NCBI RefSeq assembly: GCF_006912135.1
Contig: NZ_VIRS01000012.1
Location: 159,960 to 223,959, forward strand
From: Cryptosporangium phraense
Lineage (GTDB): Bacteria > Actinomycetota > Actinomycetes > Mycobacteriales > Cryptosporangiaceae
Length of the DNA stretch: 64,000 bases
Direction: 5' to 3'
Position 1 is the stretch's first letter. Every line of letters starts with the position of its first letter. The position numbers and the translations under genes are program-made. The notes under the pieces are model-generated. The model saw nothing but the letters and a program-made list of their open reading frames with translations, did no database searches and was not told the DNA's origin. Shown here one piece after another: positions 57,667-64,000 of the stretch.

Positions 57667-59799
57667 TCAGCGTTCCCCGGGTCGTGTCGCGGAGTTCGGT
57701 GTGGACGGGAGGCGCAGGCCCCGTTGCAGCCACCGGGGCGTCGTCCAGTTGGCTCGCCCGAGTACTCCGACCAACGCCGGGGCCAGTAGCCCACGCACGA
57801 TCACCGCGTCGATCGCGATGCCGAGTGCCAGCGCTGTCGCGAGGACCTTGACCTCCAGCGCAGGAACGGTGGACAACGCGATGAAGGCGAAGAACAGGAT
57901 CAGGGCGGCCGAGGTGACCAGCCGGCCAGTGTTGGCGATGCCTTCCACGACGGCCTTGTCGGTCGCCGTGCGCTCGTCCGCACCCGGCGTGGTGAGGGAG
58001 TCGTACTCCTCCCGCATCCGGGAGAGGATGAAGACCTCGTAGTCCATCGAGAGGCCGAACAGGAACGCGAAGGCCGCGATCGGCACCCAGATGGTCACCG
58101 CGCCGGAGGCGGACTGGTTGAACAGCAGGTCCGAGCCATAGCCCTTCTGCCAGATCAGAACGGTGACGCCGTAGGCCGCACCGATCGAGAGCGTGTTCAG
58201 GGCCAGCGCCTTGATCGGCAACCACGGCGATCGCAGTGCCCGGGCCAGCAGCAGGAACGTGACGACGGCCACGGCCAGTACGACCCATCCGGCGTTGCCG
58301 TAGACAGCCGAAATGAAGTCGGCGTCTTCGGCCGGGGTGCCGCCCACCATCGCGTCACCGAACTCAGCGCCGTCCAGCGTCGTCCGGATGTCTTTCACGG
58401 TGGCGCGGCCGGCGTCGCCGGCGGGATCGTCGTCGGTCCAGACCTGGAGGAGAGTCCGGCCGTCGGCGCGCCAGCCGTCGGTATCGGGAGCGACGGCGGC
58501 CGCGACGCCGTCCATCGTGCGGAGGCGGTCGAGAGCCCGATCGGTGTACTTCTCGCCGATCAGGACCTCGGTGGGGCGGGCCACGCCCGGTGGCAGGCCG
58601 GCGGCGACCGCGCTGGTCAGCGCCTGCGACGCGGGTGATTCGGACGCGATCCCACTCAATTGGGCCGTGCCCAGGGTCAGCGTCAGCACCGGCGCGGCCA
58701 GCGCCAGCAGCACGACGACCGAACCCACTGCGGTCAGCCAGCGTCGGCGCAGCACCCCGGCGGCGATGGCGGCCCACATCCGGCTGCGGGTCACGGCCGG
58801 CTTACGACGCGGCCAGTTCAGTCTCGGGCCGACCGCGCTGAGCAAGGCCGGCACCAAGGTCAGCGACACGGCGACGCTGAACAGGGGAATCAGCAGCCCG
58901 CCGAGCCCGATGCTGCGCAGAAACGGCAGCGGCACCAGGACGAGCGCCGCCAAGGACACCGCGACGGTCACGCCGCTGAACACCACCGACCGACCAGCCG
59001 TGGCCATGGCCGTCCGGACCGCGTCGTCGTTGCTGGCACCCCTGGCGGTTTCCTCGCGCCAGCGGGTCACCACCAGCAGCGAGTAGTCGATGGCAACACC
59101 GAGCCCGATGAGCGCGATCAGGTATTCCACGACGGCCGAGACATCGGTCAGGTAGGTCAGGCCGAGCAGGGCCACGAACGTTCCGAGGATGGAGACGGCG
59201 GCCACTACCAGCGGTAGCCCGGCCAGCAGGGAGCCGAACACCAGAGCCAGCACGACCAGCGCACCGACCCCGCCCAGCAGCACCTCGACGATCAGACCGC
59301 GGTCGTTCCCACCGCCTTCCTCGAGAAGGCTGAAGCCGGTGACGGTCACCTCGACGCCGTCACCGGACGCGCGTTCGGCGACCTGCTCCAGGGCCGGTGT
59401 CGCAGCGGCGTACGAATCGGGACCCGGCGTGATCGGCGGGTACACGACGGCCACCGCGCTGTCCGGACCGGCGGCCAGGACCTCCGCGCCCGGGTCGGCG
59501 GGCGCGACCGTCCGGGTTCCGGGCACTGCTTTCCGGGCGGCGACGGCCACCTCGTTCGCCGCGGCCGTCGCCCCGTCACCCTTCACGACGAGCAGCAGCG
59601 GATCGTTGAGCCCGCCGTTGCCGAACCGGTCGAGGATCTGCTGGTTGGCCTCGTAGGCCGGCTGGCCCGGCAGTCGGAATTCCAGGGAGAGGCGGTCGAC
59701 GGTGGTGGCCGCCGTGGAGGCGCCCGCGACCGCTACCACCAGCCAGACGAGGGCGACGAGCAGCCGGTGCCGCAGTACCAGGTCGGTGAGTCGTTTCAC
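57667..59799 (-). CDS. MMPL-family (RND-type) transporter
   Basis: 710 residues with the two-repeat RND layout: helix 1, a ~160-residue extracytoplasmic domain, six helices, a second extracytoplasmic domain and five more helices. Key membrane motifs are GLGVAIDYSLLVVTRWREE and the second-repeat FLFGLSMDYEVFILSRMREEYD, each with the Asp of the proton path. Actinomycete members export lipids, glycolipids or drugs. GTG 59799 has GGAAGA upstream. The divergent MarR gene and their shared dyad operator indicate inducible export, possibly of a toxic compound. Confidence 0.95.
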   Translation of the reverse strand: MKRLTDLVLRHRLLVALVWLVVAVAGASTAATTVDRLSLEFRLPGQPAYEANQQILDRFGNGGLNDPLLLVVKGDGATAAANEVAVAARKAVPGTRTVAPADPGAEVLAAGPDSAVAVVYPPITPGPDSYAAATPALEQVAERASGDGVEVTVTGFSLLEEGGGNDRGLIVEVLLGGVGALVVLALVFGSLLAGLPLVVAAVSILGTFVALLGLTYLTDVSAVVEYLIALIGLGVAIDYSLLVVTRWREETARGASNDDAVRTAMATAGRSVVFSGVTVAVSLAALVLVPLPFLRSIGLGGLLIPLFSVAVSLTLVPALLSAVGPRLNWPRRKPAVTRSRMWAAIAAGVLRRRWLTAVGSVVVLLALAAPVLTLTLGTAQLSGIASESPASQALTSAVAAGLPPGVARPTEVLIGEKYTDRALDRLRTMDGVAAAVAPDTDGWRADGRTLLQVWTDDDPAGDAGRATVKDIRTTLDGAEFGDAMVGGTPAEDADFISAVYGNAGWVVLAVAVVTFLLLARALRSPWLPIKALALNTLSIGAAYGVTVLIWQKGYGSDLLFNQSASGAVTIWVPIAAFAFLFGLSMDYEVFILSRMREEYDSLTTPGADERTATDKAVVEGIANTGRLVTSAALILFFAFIALSTVPALEVKVLATALALGIAIDAVIVRGLLAPALVGVLGRANWTTPRWLQRGLRLPSTPNSATRPGER

Positions 59800-59816
59800 G
59801 GTGCTCTTCCGTCGAG

Positions 59817-59852
59817 GTATAAGGAACCTGATAGGTATCAGCTAACTTATAC
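59817..59852. promoter_or_regulatory. Symmetric MarR operator between MMPL and marR
   Basis: TGATAGGTATCA (59829-59840) is a perfect inner dyad. The outer heptamers GTATAAG (59817-59823) and CTTATAC (59846-59852) are inverted around the same centre (59834.5). The outer arms contain -10-like boxes for both directions (TATACC toward MMPL, TATACT toward MarR), so a bound dimer would shut both promoters. Confidence 0.7.
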
Positions 59853-59859
59853 TTGAGGC

Positions 59860-60318
59860 ATGGAGACCTCGCCATTCGGCTGGAGCGGTGGAGACCCCGA
59901 CGCCTTCATGGCGATGACCCTGACCCGCACCGCCCTCGCGATGCGCAGGACCTTCGTCGCCGCGCTAGCGCCTTTCGACCTGCCCGCGCCCCAATTCAGC
60001 GTGCTCATGAACCTGGTCGAGAACCCCGGCTGCAGTCAGGCCGACCTGGCGCGGGTCGTGCTGGCGACCCCGCAGTCGGTGGGCGAGCTGCTGCGTCAGA
60101 TGGAGAAGCAGGGCCGGGTCGAGCGCAAACCGCCGACCGGGCGGGGGCGTCCATCCGCGGTCTACGTCACCCCGGCGGGCAGGGCGCTGCTGGACGAGGT
60201 GACCCCGCACGTACTCGCCGCCTTCAGCCCGCAGGCTCTCGGCCTGGATCAGGAGTCCAACGACCGGATCAACGCGGAACTCCACACGATGCTGCGCGCA
60301 CTGGCGCGCCAGAACTAG
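59860..60318 (+). CDS. MarR-family transcriptional regulator
   Basis: 152 residues. The winged helix is LPAPQFSVLMNLVENPGCSQADLARVVLATPQSVGELLRQMEKQGRVERK with wing RGRPSAVYVTPAGR. TATACT at 59848-59853 puts the transcript start at or next to the ATG. It is divergent from the MMPL exporter and they share a symmetric operator, the standard arrangement for a derepressible efflux system. A strong hairpin follows at 60382. Confidence 0.94.
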   Translation: METSPFGWSGGDPDAFMAMTLTRTALAMRRTFVAALAPFDLPAPQFSVLMNLVENPGCSQADLARVVLATPQSVGELLRQMEKQGRVERKPPTGRGRPSAVYVTPAGRALLDEVTPHVLAAFSPQALGLDQESNDRINAELHTMLRALARQN

Positions 60319-60381
60319 GCCGCCCTTCGACGAGATAATTTGCGCGTCCGAGCCACGGGAATGGTCACAGAAAGCAATGAA

Positions 60382-60408
60382 GCCCCGGCCAGTAACCCTG
60401 GCCGGGGC
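60382..60408 (+). terminator. Perfect 11-bp GC hairpin after marR
   Basis: GCCCCGGCCAG (60382-60392) and CTGGCCGGGGC (60398-60408) with a 5-base loop, 63 bases past the marR stop. No T-run follows. A typical actinomycete terminator. Confidence 0.8.
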
Positions 60409-60619
60409 GAATTGCGCGAGCTCGCGCGGTGTTCGCGAGCGTCAACCTCGGGTGGAGCTGAGGTTACGGCATAAGAACACCCCAATAACCCTCGTTACCG
60501 GCCCTAACCTCCGTCTTCCTGCCACCAGAGAACGCCGTACATCCTGACCGGCGCACTGGAGCTTAAAGACCGACGCTTCCCCTACGACCGCCCGGGCTTC
60601 CCGCTGTCCTCGCTTGCAA

Positions 60620-60911
60620 CATCCCCAGATCGATCAGCCAGCCGGGCAGACACAGCCGCATCCAGAATGATCGACGCCAGTAAGTCCACCGCCTGCCGCT
60701 ACTCCTTCTCCGTCATCGGCACCACCTTCGGCGCAGTCAACCGCGGCACCACCACCCGCGACGGCTCCGCTCTCCGACACCTCTCCACCATCGCCAACAC
60801 CTCCCCCGCACCCCCAACCGACAGAAACCACCGACCGTACGCCCAACACCCCAACCACACCGCCCCGCCAGGGACAAGGCCCACCCCACAGCCGTAGACC
60901 ACACCGACCAC
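60620..60911 (-). pseudogene. Decayed small hypothetical protein with internal TAG
   Basis: The minus-strand frame keeps protein-like text on both sides of one TAG (between MTEKE and RQAVDLLAS), consistent with a Trp codon mutated to stop. No family is recognised. Boundaries are approximate. Confidence 0.35.
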
Positions 60912-61355
60912 GAGAGCGCGCTAAGCGCCCCGCGCCGCCTGCACAGATCGCGGCTACTCGAGGGCGTCGCCGCAGCTCGAGGCCCTTCGCCAGGCTCGCC
61001 GCACAACCGACCCCGACACTGCCCCCCGCGGCAGATCGCCGACGAGTTGAGGGCGATCCGGAACCGCACGTGCGAACCGAAGAACACTCAGAACCCTCGC
61101 TACCACCGGTCCTCGATGGCGGTGTCGACCGTCGATTTCGCCGCTGACGACACCGACGACGAGGCGACTCACGACTGAGCATCGATGCCCGCTGCGCGGC
61201 ACGAGCGGGATGAAGAACGGCTCGGCGGCAAGAGCGGACGTCGGCACGTCGTGCGGCCGCCCGAGACAAGCAGGTCGACTGTTGTGAGCCGAACATTCCC
61301 GGCGTCACGCCGCCGACCGAACGGTGCGCCGTTCCACGCGAAGCTGATTCCACGA

Positions 61356-61374
61356 CGGGGAAACACCTTCCCCG
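61356..61374 (+). promoter_or_regulatory. Leader hairpin before the 44-residue gene
   Basis: CGGGGAA (61356-61362) and TTCCCCG (61368-61374) form a perfect 7-base stem with a 5-base loop, 11 bases upstream of the ribosome site. It may stabilise or regulate the short messenger. Confidence 0.45.
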
Positions 61375-61399
61375 CAAAACTCTCCGGAGGCTGGACGAC

Positions 61400-61534
61400 A
61401 TGAGCGGCTGCTACGATAACTCGTACGACTACTGCAACGACAACTACTCGTACGACTACGACTGCCGCCCCCGTCGCCGCCACCACAAGCGCCGCCACCA
61501 CAACGACTGCTGGGACTACAGCTACTGCAACTGA
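61400..61534 (+). CDS. 44-residue Cys/Tyr/His-rich protein
   Basis: A short gene not resembling any family I know. ATG 61400 has GGAGG (61386-61390) nine bases upstream and a strong hairpin directly after the stop. The protein has 5 Cys (4, 12, 22, 37, 43), 8 Tyr and many Asp/Asn, arranged almost symmetrically. An acidic Tyr/Cys block (residues 1-22, repeated YDY/SYDY) is followed by a basic His core RRRHHKRRHH (25-34) and then a second Cys/Trp/Tyr block (DCWDYSYCN). There is no signal peptide or membrane helix. Possible roles are metal binding, a cross-linked structural or spore-type protein, or a modified peptide. No modification or export genes are adjacent. Confidence 0.6.
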   Translation: MSGCYDNSYDYCNDNYSYDYDCRPRRRHHKRRHHNDCWDYSYCN

Positions 61535-61550
61535 ACAACCCAGCACCACC

Positions 61551-61580
61551 GGCCCGGAACGCGACACCGCGCTCCGGGCC
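61551..61580 (+). terminator. Terminator of the 44-residue gene
   Basis: GGCCCGGA (61551-61558) pairs with TCCGGGCC (61573-61580), extended inward by CGCG/CGCG pairs with one mismatch and a 4-base ACAC loop: 12 of 13 pairs. It lies 16 bases after the stop, supporting the small gene as a real transcription unit. Confidence 0.75.
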
Positions 61581-61655
61581 GCTCCACGTCTGGACCGAGG
61601 AAACCAGCGATCCGCGGCATACAAAGACGTTGTGCGTGTCGTTTAGGGCGTTGGG

Positions 61656-61711
61656 AACGTCCTCCTAATGCGCTTGTTGGACTTGGTGTCCCATCGCAGG
61701 AGGAGGACGTT
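61656..61711. promoter_or_regulatory. 11-bp inverted repeat in the IS110 leader covering the ribosome site
   Basis: AACGTCCTCCT (61656-61666) and AGGAGGACGTT (61701-61711) are perfectly complementary, and the second arm is the transposase ribosome site. A folded leader would block translation. In active IS110 elements the non-coding stretch 5' of the transposase encodes the bridge RNA, so this may be its relic. Confidence 0.5.
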
Positions 61712-62560
61712 CAGTGGGCAACGGTAGCGGCATTTCTCGCGGGGATCGGAACCGGAACGGTCGGCTGGCGCGGTTAAGAGCCCTGGTCCCTGTCTCGAAC
61801 GCGATCGTCGGGATCGATCTGGCCAACGCGAAACAGATGGTGGTGGTCTGCGACCACGATTCGCGGGTGCTGGCGCGAAGAACGTTCCGCTGCGCGGCGT
61901 GGAAACTCGGCGCTGCTTTGGACTGGGCGGCCAAGCAGGCCACCGCGGCCGGCTTCGCGGGGGCGACGGTGTCCTGCGAGCCGACGGGTCACCGCTGGCG
62001 GGTAGTGGGTCAGCTGGCCGCCGACCGGGGTATGCCGTTCGTCTGTGTCCAGCCGGTCGTGACCTCGTGGACGCGGCGCAGCGAGGATCTGACCTGGGAC
62101 AAGACCGACGAGAAAGACGCGGTCCTCATCGCCCGGCTCACCGCGCAACTGCGCTGCTATGTCCCCGAATCGGTCGACGAGGAGTGGGGCCGGCTGCGCC
62201 ATCTCGGAGCGCGGCGGACCGAACTGCTGACCGAGTCCGGACGGCAGATCCAGCAGATCCGCGCGCTGCTCGAGTGCGTCTGGCCCGCGGCGCTGCAGAC
62301 CGCACGGCAGCCGTTCAAGTCGGCGACCTGGACCGCGGCGCTCACCGTCCTGCTCGACCGCGACCATGCCGACCTAGCCCGGACACGCCGCCTCGGTCTG
62401 GTGCGGTGGGAGACCGCGATCCGCCGGGAAGTCGTCCGCCGCGGCCGCACCCGGCCCTGTCTGCGGATCGCCCGGCTGTTTGTTCGCCGCGCTGGTCGAC
62501 ACGTCCGGGGTCCTCGCCCACCGGCCCGGGGCAATCGAGCGGGTCGGGCTGATCCCAACT
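61656..62560 (+). mobile_element. Truncated IS110-family insertion sequence
   Basis: Comprises the leader repeat and the transposase. The left end is only approximate because IS110 elements lack clear terminal inverted repeats. The right end is not identifiable: recognisable transposase text stops at about 62550. No target duplication is visible. The C-terminal serine domain is missing, so the copy should be immobile. Confidence 0.6.
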
Positions 62561-62655
62561 CCCGAAAGCACGCGATCACCTCCGCCAACGTGCCGGCCTC
62601 GCCCGGATCGGGCACTCCATGCCTCCCCACCTCCCGCAACCGTCCGGGATCGTAA
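61714..62655 (+). pseudogene. IS110-family transposase, frameshifted and truncated
   Basis: 313 codons from GTG 61714. The N-terminal RuvC-like DEDD domain is intact in its acidic residues: D35 in IVGIDLANA, E89 in VSCEPTGH, and D132/D135 in DKTDEKDAVLIARL. About 62480 the reading frame shifts; family text continues one frame over as FAALVDTSGVLAHRPGAIERVGL and then ends. The C-terminal Transposase_20 domain with the catalytic Ser is absent (family about 400 residues). A leader inverted repeat overlaps its ribosome site. Non-functional as a transposase. Confidence 0.8.
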
Positions 62656-63036
62656 AGGATCCACGCAACACGAATGCCGGGGTGACCAGCAAATTTCGAG
62701 AGCAGTGAGCCACCATTACTTGCTCACTGGTGTGAGGAAATCGACCGCGCCGCTGCCTGCTGAATCAGGCACCGCAGCCGTCTTCGAGTGAGCGGTAACC
62801 GATTCGGGCGGTGCGTGTGCTGAAGTGTCTCGACGCCGGTACGCGTCGAATACCGCCGCAGACAGGTATACGACGGAGCGTCGCCTCGCTCCCAAGGTCG
62901 CCGTTCCCAGCAAACCGCCGACTTCGTAGACGGCTGCACGACATCGCGGCGTCCGGGTTCGTATGGGATTCGCGACGCGAGCGATCGACCTGGGCAAGGT
63001 ACCGATCTACCGCCCTACGGACCCGAGGACTGATTC
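62656..63036. other. Intergenic region downstream of the broken IS
   Basis: About 380 bases with no supportable gene. It has one perfect 8-base hairpin, CAGTGAGC (62703-62710)/GCTCACTG (62722-62729), with an 11-base loop. Just upstream, within the IS tail (about 62530-62650), the minus strand reads VPDPGEAGTLAEVIACFRELG, a protein-like fragment of unknown origin that may be what the IS landed in. Confidence 0.45.
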
Positions 63037-63630
63037 ATGCTGAAACTCCCGCGCGCACAATCACCGGCAGCAGCAGCTACCGGGCCGGTCCGCCGGAAGT
63101 TTGCCAGGTCCGCCGCCGCGCTCGCCCCGCGAGGACTCGGCAGGCAGATCGCACGGGTCGTCGCGGGCTCGGCGGCCGTCGTCACTCTGGCAGCCGGGTT
63201 GACGATGGTCGTCGCTGACCCTGCTGCCGCGCTGACCGTCGAAAACGGCACGTGGCGTGCTGTGGGTAGCCAGGATCCGGCGAATTCCTGGGGGGGAACG
63301 CATAAATGTGATGCAGGATGGAGCGACATCGGCGCCTCTGTGCAGGCAAGGAAATGCGGAATCAGGTCGGCGAACGGCCAGTCCGTCCAAGGGGCCATCG
63401 TCATCCGTAATTCGAGGCCGACGCTCGTCGGCGTACAGGTCGCTTTCATGATGGACACCCTGCACTCCGGCACCTTCGATATCCGATGGGTGTGCCCAGA
63501 TTCCGGCGTAGGGGCCAACTCGTACTCGGTTTGCTTCGGTCGCACCTTTCAGTACACGGCAGACAAGGTCGGTATTCACGAAGCAGGGGCCAACGGCGTT
63601 CCCCTTTATCTGTCGGAATGGACGGTCTAG
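63037..63630 (+). CDS. Secreted small protein with four cysteines
   Basis: 197 residues. A long basic N-region (RRKFARSAAALAPRGLGRQIA) precedes a hydrophobic core VVAGSAAVVTLAAGLTMVV; cleavage is expected near residue 66 after PAAA. The mature ~130 residues are beta-rich with four Cys (in HKCDAGW, ARKCGIRS, WVCPDSG and SVCFGR), suggesting two disulfides. No family is recognised. GAGGA precedes the ATG by about 9 bases. GC at third positions is lower than in most neighbours. It lies between insertion-sequence fragments, so recent acquisition is possible. Its TAG shares CTAG with a minus-strand fragment. Confidence 0.75.
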   Translation: MLKLPRAQSPAAAATGPVRRKFARSAAALAPRGLGRQIARVVAGSAAVVTLAAGLTMVVADPAAALTVENGTWRAVGSQDPANSWGGTHKCDAGWSDIGASVQARKCGIRSANGQSVQGAIVIRNSRPTLVGVQVAFMMDTLHSGTFDIRWVCPDSGVGANSYSVCFGRTFQYTADKVGIHEAGANGVPLYLSEWTV

Positions 63631-63735
63631 TACTCGGCGAGAATGGGCTTCAGCGGAGGACGGGTGTCATCGGTGATTCGCTTGGTCAGCGCATACGGCC
63701 GGGCCAGCGCGGTGAGCCTGATTCCACCTCGTAGT
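63627..63735 (-). pseudogene. C-terminal fragment of an unknown protein
   Basis: A minus-strand frame reading GIRLTALARPYALTKRITDDTRPPLKPILAEY then TAG has good third-position bias but no start, and continues upstream only in other frames. I do not recognise the protein. It ends on the same CTAG as the secreted four-Cys gene. Confidence 0.3.
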
Positions 63736-63856
63736 TCGGCGGATCGCACTCCGCTCTGGGCAGAACTTTCGCTCGTCGGCCCGGGCGTGCCCGGGCGCTA
63801 AGTTCCGGAGGCCATGTAGGGGGACTGTCTCGACAACGGTGTTTCCGGCGGGTTGG

Positions 63857-64000
63857 TCAGTAGGTCTCGGCGGCCGGGAATCGGTCACCGAAGGTGATAG
63901 CGAAGGCGTTCAACACCGGTTTCCAGCGCATCGCCCACCTGGTCCTGCCGGTCCCGGTCGGGTCCAGGGATCGGGTGACCAGGTAGAGGCACTTTAACGC
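63857..64000 (-). CDS. Transposase C-terminal end (IS256-type by text), cut by window edge
   Basis: The last 47 codons, in frame from the right edge to TGA at 63857: KCLYLVTRSLDPTGTGR, RWAMRWKPVLNAFAITFGDRFPAAETY. This wording is typical of the C-terminus of IS256/mutator-family transposases of actinomycetes. The rest lies beyond the window. The 40 bases after the stop (GGGGACTGTCTCGACAACGG on the plus strand, 63820-63840) are a candidate terminal inverted repeat, unverifiable without the other end. Confidence 0.65.
   Translation of the reverse strand, partial: ALKCLYLVTRSLDPTGTGRTRWAMRWKPVLNAFAITFGDRFPAAETY

Larger units (their letters stand above)
60319..61399. other. 1.1-kb region of gene debris without intact genes
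   Basis: After the marR terminator no intact gene can be supported. Long open frames here have Arg/Gly-biased, low-information translations and no ribosome sites. A minus-strand frame around 60620-60911 reads CRRAEPSRVVVPRLTAPKVVPMTEKE, then a TAG, then RQAVDLLASIILDAAVSARLADRS, suggesting a decayed small protein with a nonsense codon. A plus-strand segment near 61034-61178 reads RQIADELRAIRNRT, also fragmentary. The region marks the start of a plastic tail with insertion sequences. Confidence 0.55.

Noticed and set aside
60634..61401. 255-codon minus-strand frame in the debris region
   Set aside because: Gly/Ser/Arg-biased with no family, crosses the small gene start and the decayed fragments; no ribosome site.

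Overview
The window is very GC-rich DNA from a soil-type actinomycete. Evidence for this includes the strong G/C bias at third codon positions, many GTG starts and 4-base ATGA/GTGA gene overlaps. Coenzyme F420 proteins (an Fgd-like dehydrogenase, a Ddn-like reductase), a mycothiol-dependent isomerase-family protein, CGNR and IclR regulators and a lactate permease point the same way. A filamentous or sporulating lineage outside Mycobacteriales is my inference; I cannot name the species.

Region by region. 1-8.5 kb: a branched-polyamine synthase-like gene cut by the left edge, a three-PAS hybrid histidine kinase, then a GAF regulator, aldehyde dehydrogenase and DUF779 cassette facing a PucR regulator. 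8.7-20.8 kb: an MFS exporter, then a coupled four-gene operon on the minus strand (fatty acyl-AMP ligase, ACP-KS-AT-DH-KR-ACP-TE polyketide synthase, acyl-CoA carboxylase beta, exported esterase). Its order mirrors the mycobacterial fadD32-pks13-accD4 mycolate-condensation locus. 20.9-30.3 kb: an IS110 remnant, a TIR/NB-ARC/TPR STAND protein, F420-dependent glucose-6-phosphate dehydrogenase, MarR/YceI, pirin, a VOC protein, a long inverted repeat, and an operon of three roadblock-like proteins plus a DUF4388 protein.

30.9-41 kb: DUF1697, then a carbohydrate ABC importer operon (lipoprotein, two permeases, ROK kinase, amidohydrolase) controlled by an adjacent ROK repressor with a clear dyad operator, then a PadR/membrane-protein pair and L-lactate permease. 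41-47.6 kb: TetR/FAD monooxygenase, TetR/maleylpyruvate isomerase-like, a chlorohydrolase-type amidohydrolase, a heptad-repeat coiled coil, HxlR/F420-type reductase and a secreted ARB-07466-like protein. 47.7-57.4 kb: a nuclease-helicase (DUF2075) protein, an aromatic meta-cleavage operon (SDR, cupin, hydrolase, MhpB-type dioxygenase) with a divergent IclR regulator, cupin/flavin monooxygenase, CGNR, PNPOx-like and Ddn-like genes.

57.4-64 kb: an NmrA-like remnant, an MMPL exporter with a divergent MarR repressor, then a plastic tail. The tail holds gene debris, a tiny Cys/Tyr/His-rich protein with its own ribosome site and terminator, a broken IS110 transposase, a small secreted four-cysteine protein and the end of a transposase running off the right edge.

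The strongest candidates for something undescribed are the Pks13-like operon with added DH-KR domains, the kinase-less roadblock/DUF4388 operon, and the 44-residue protein at 61400.
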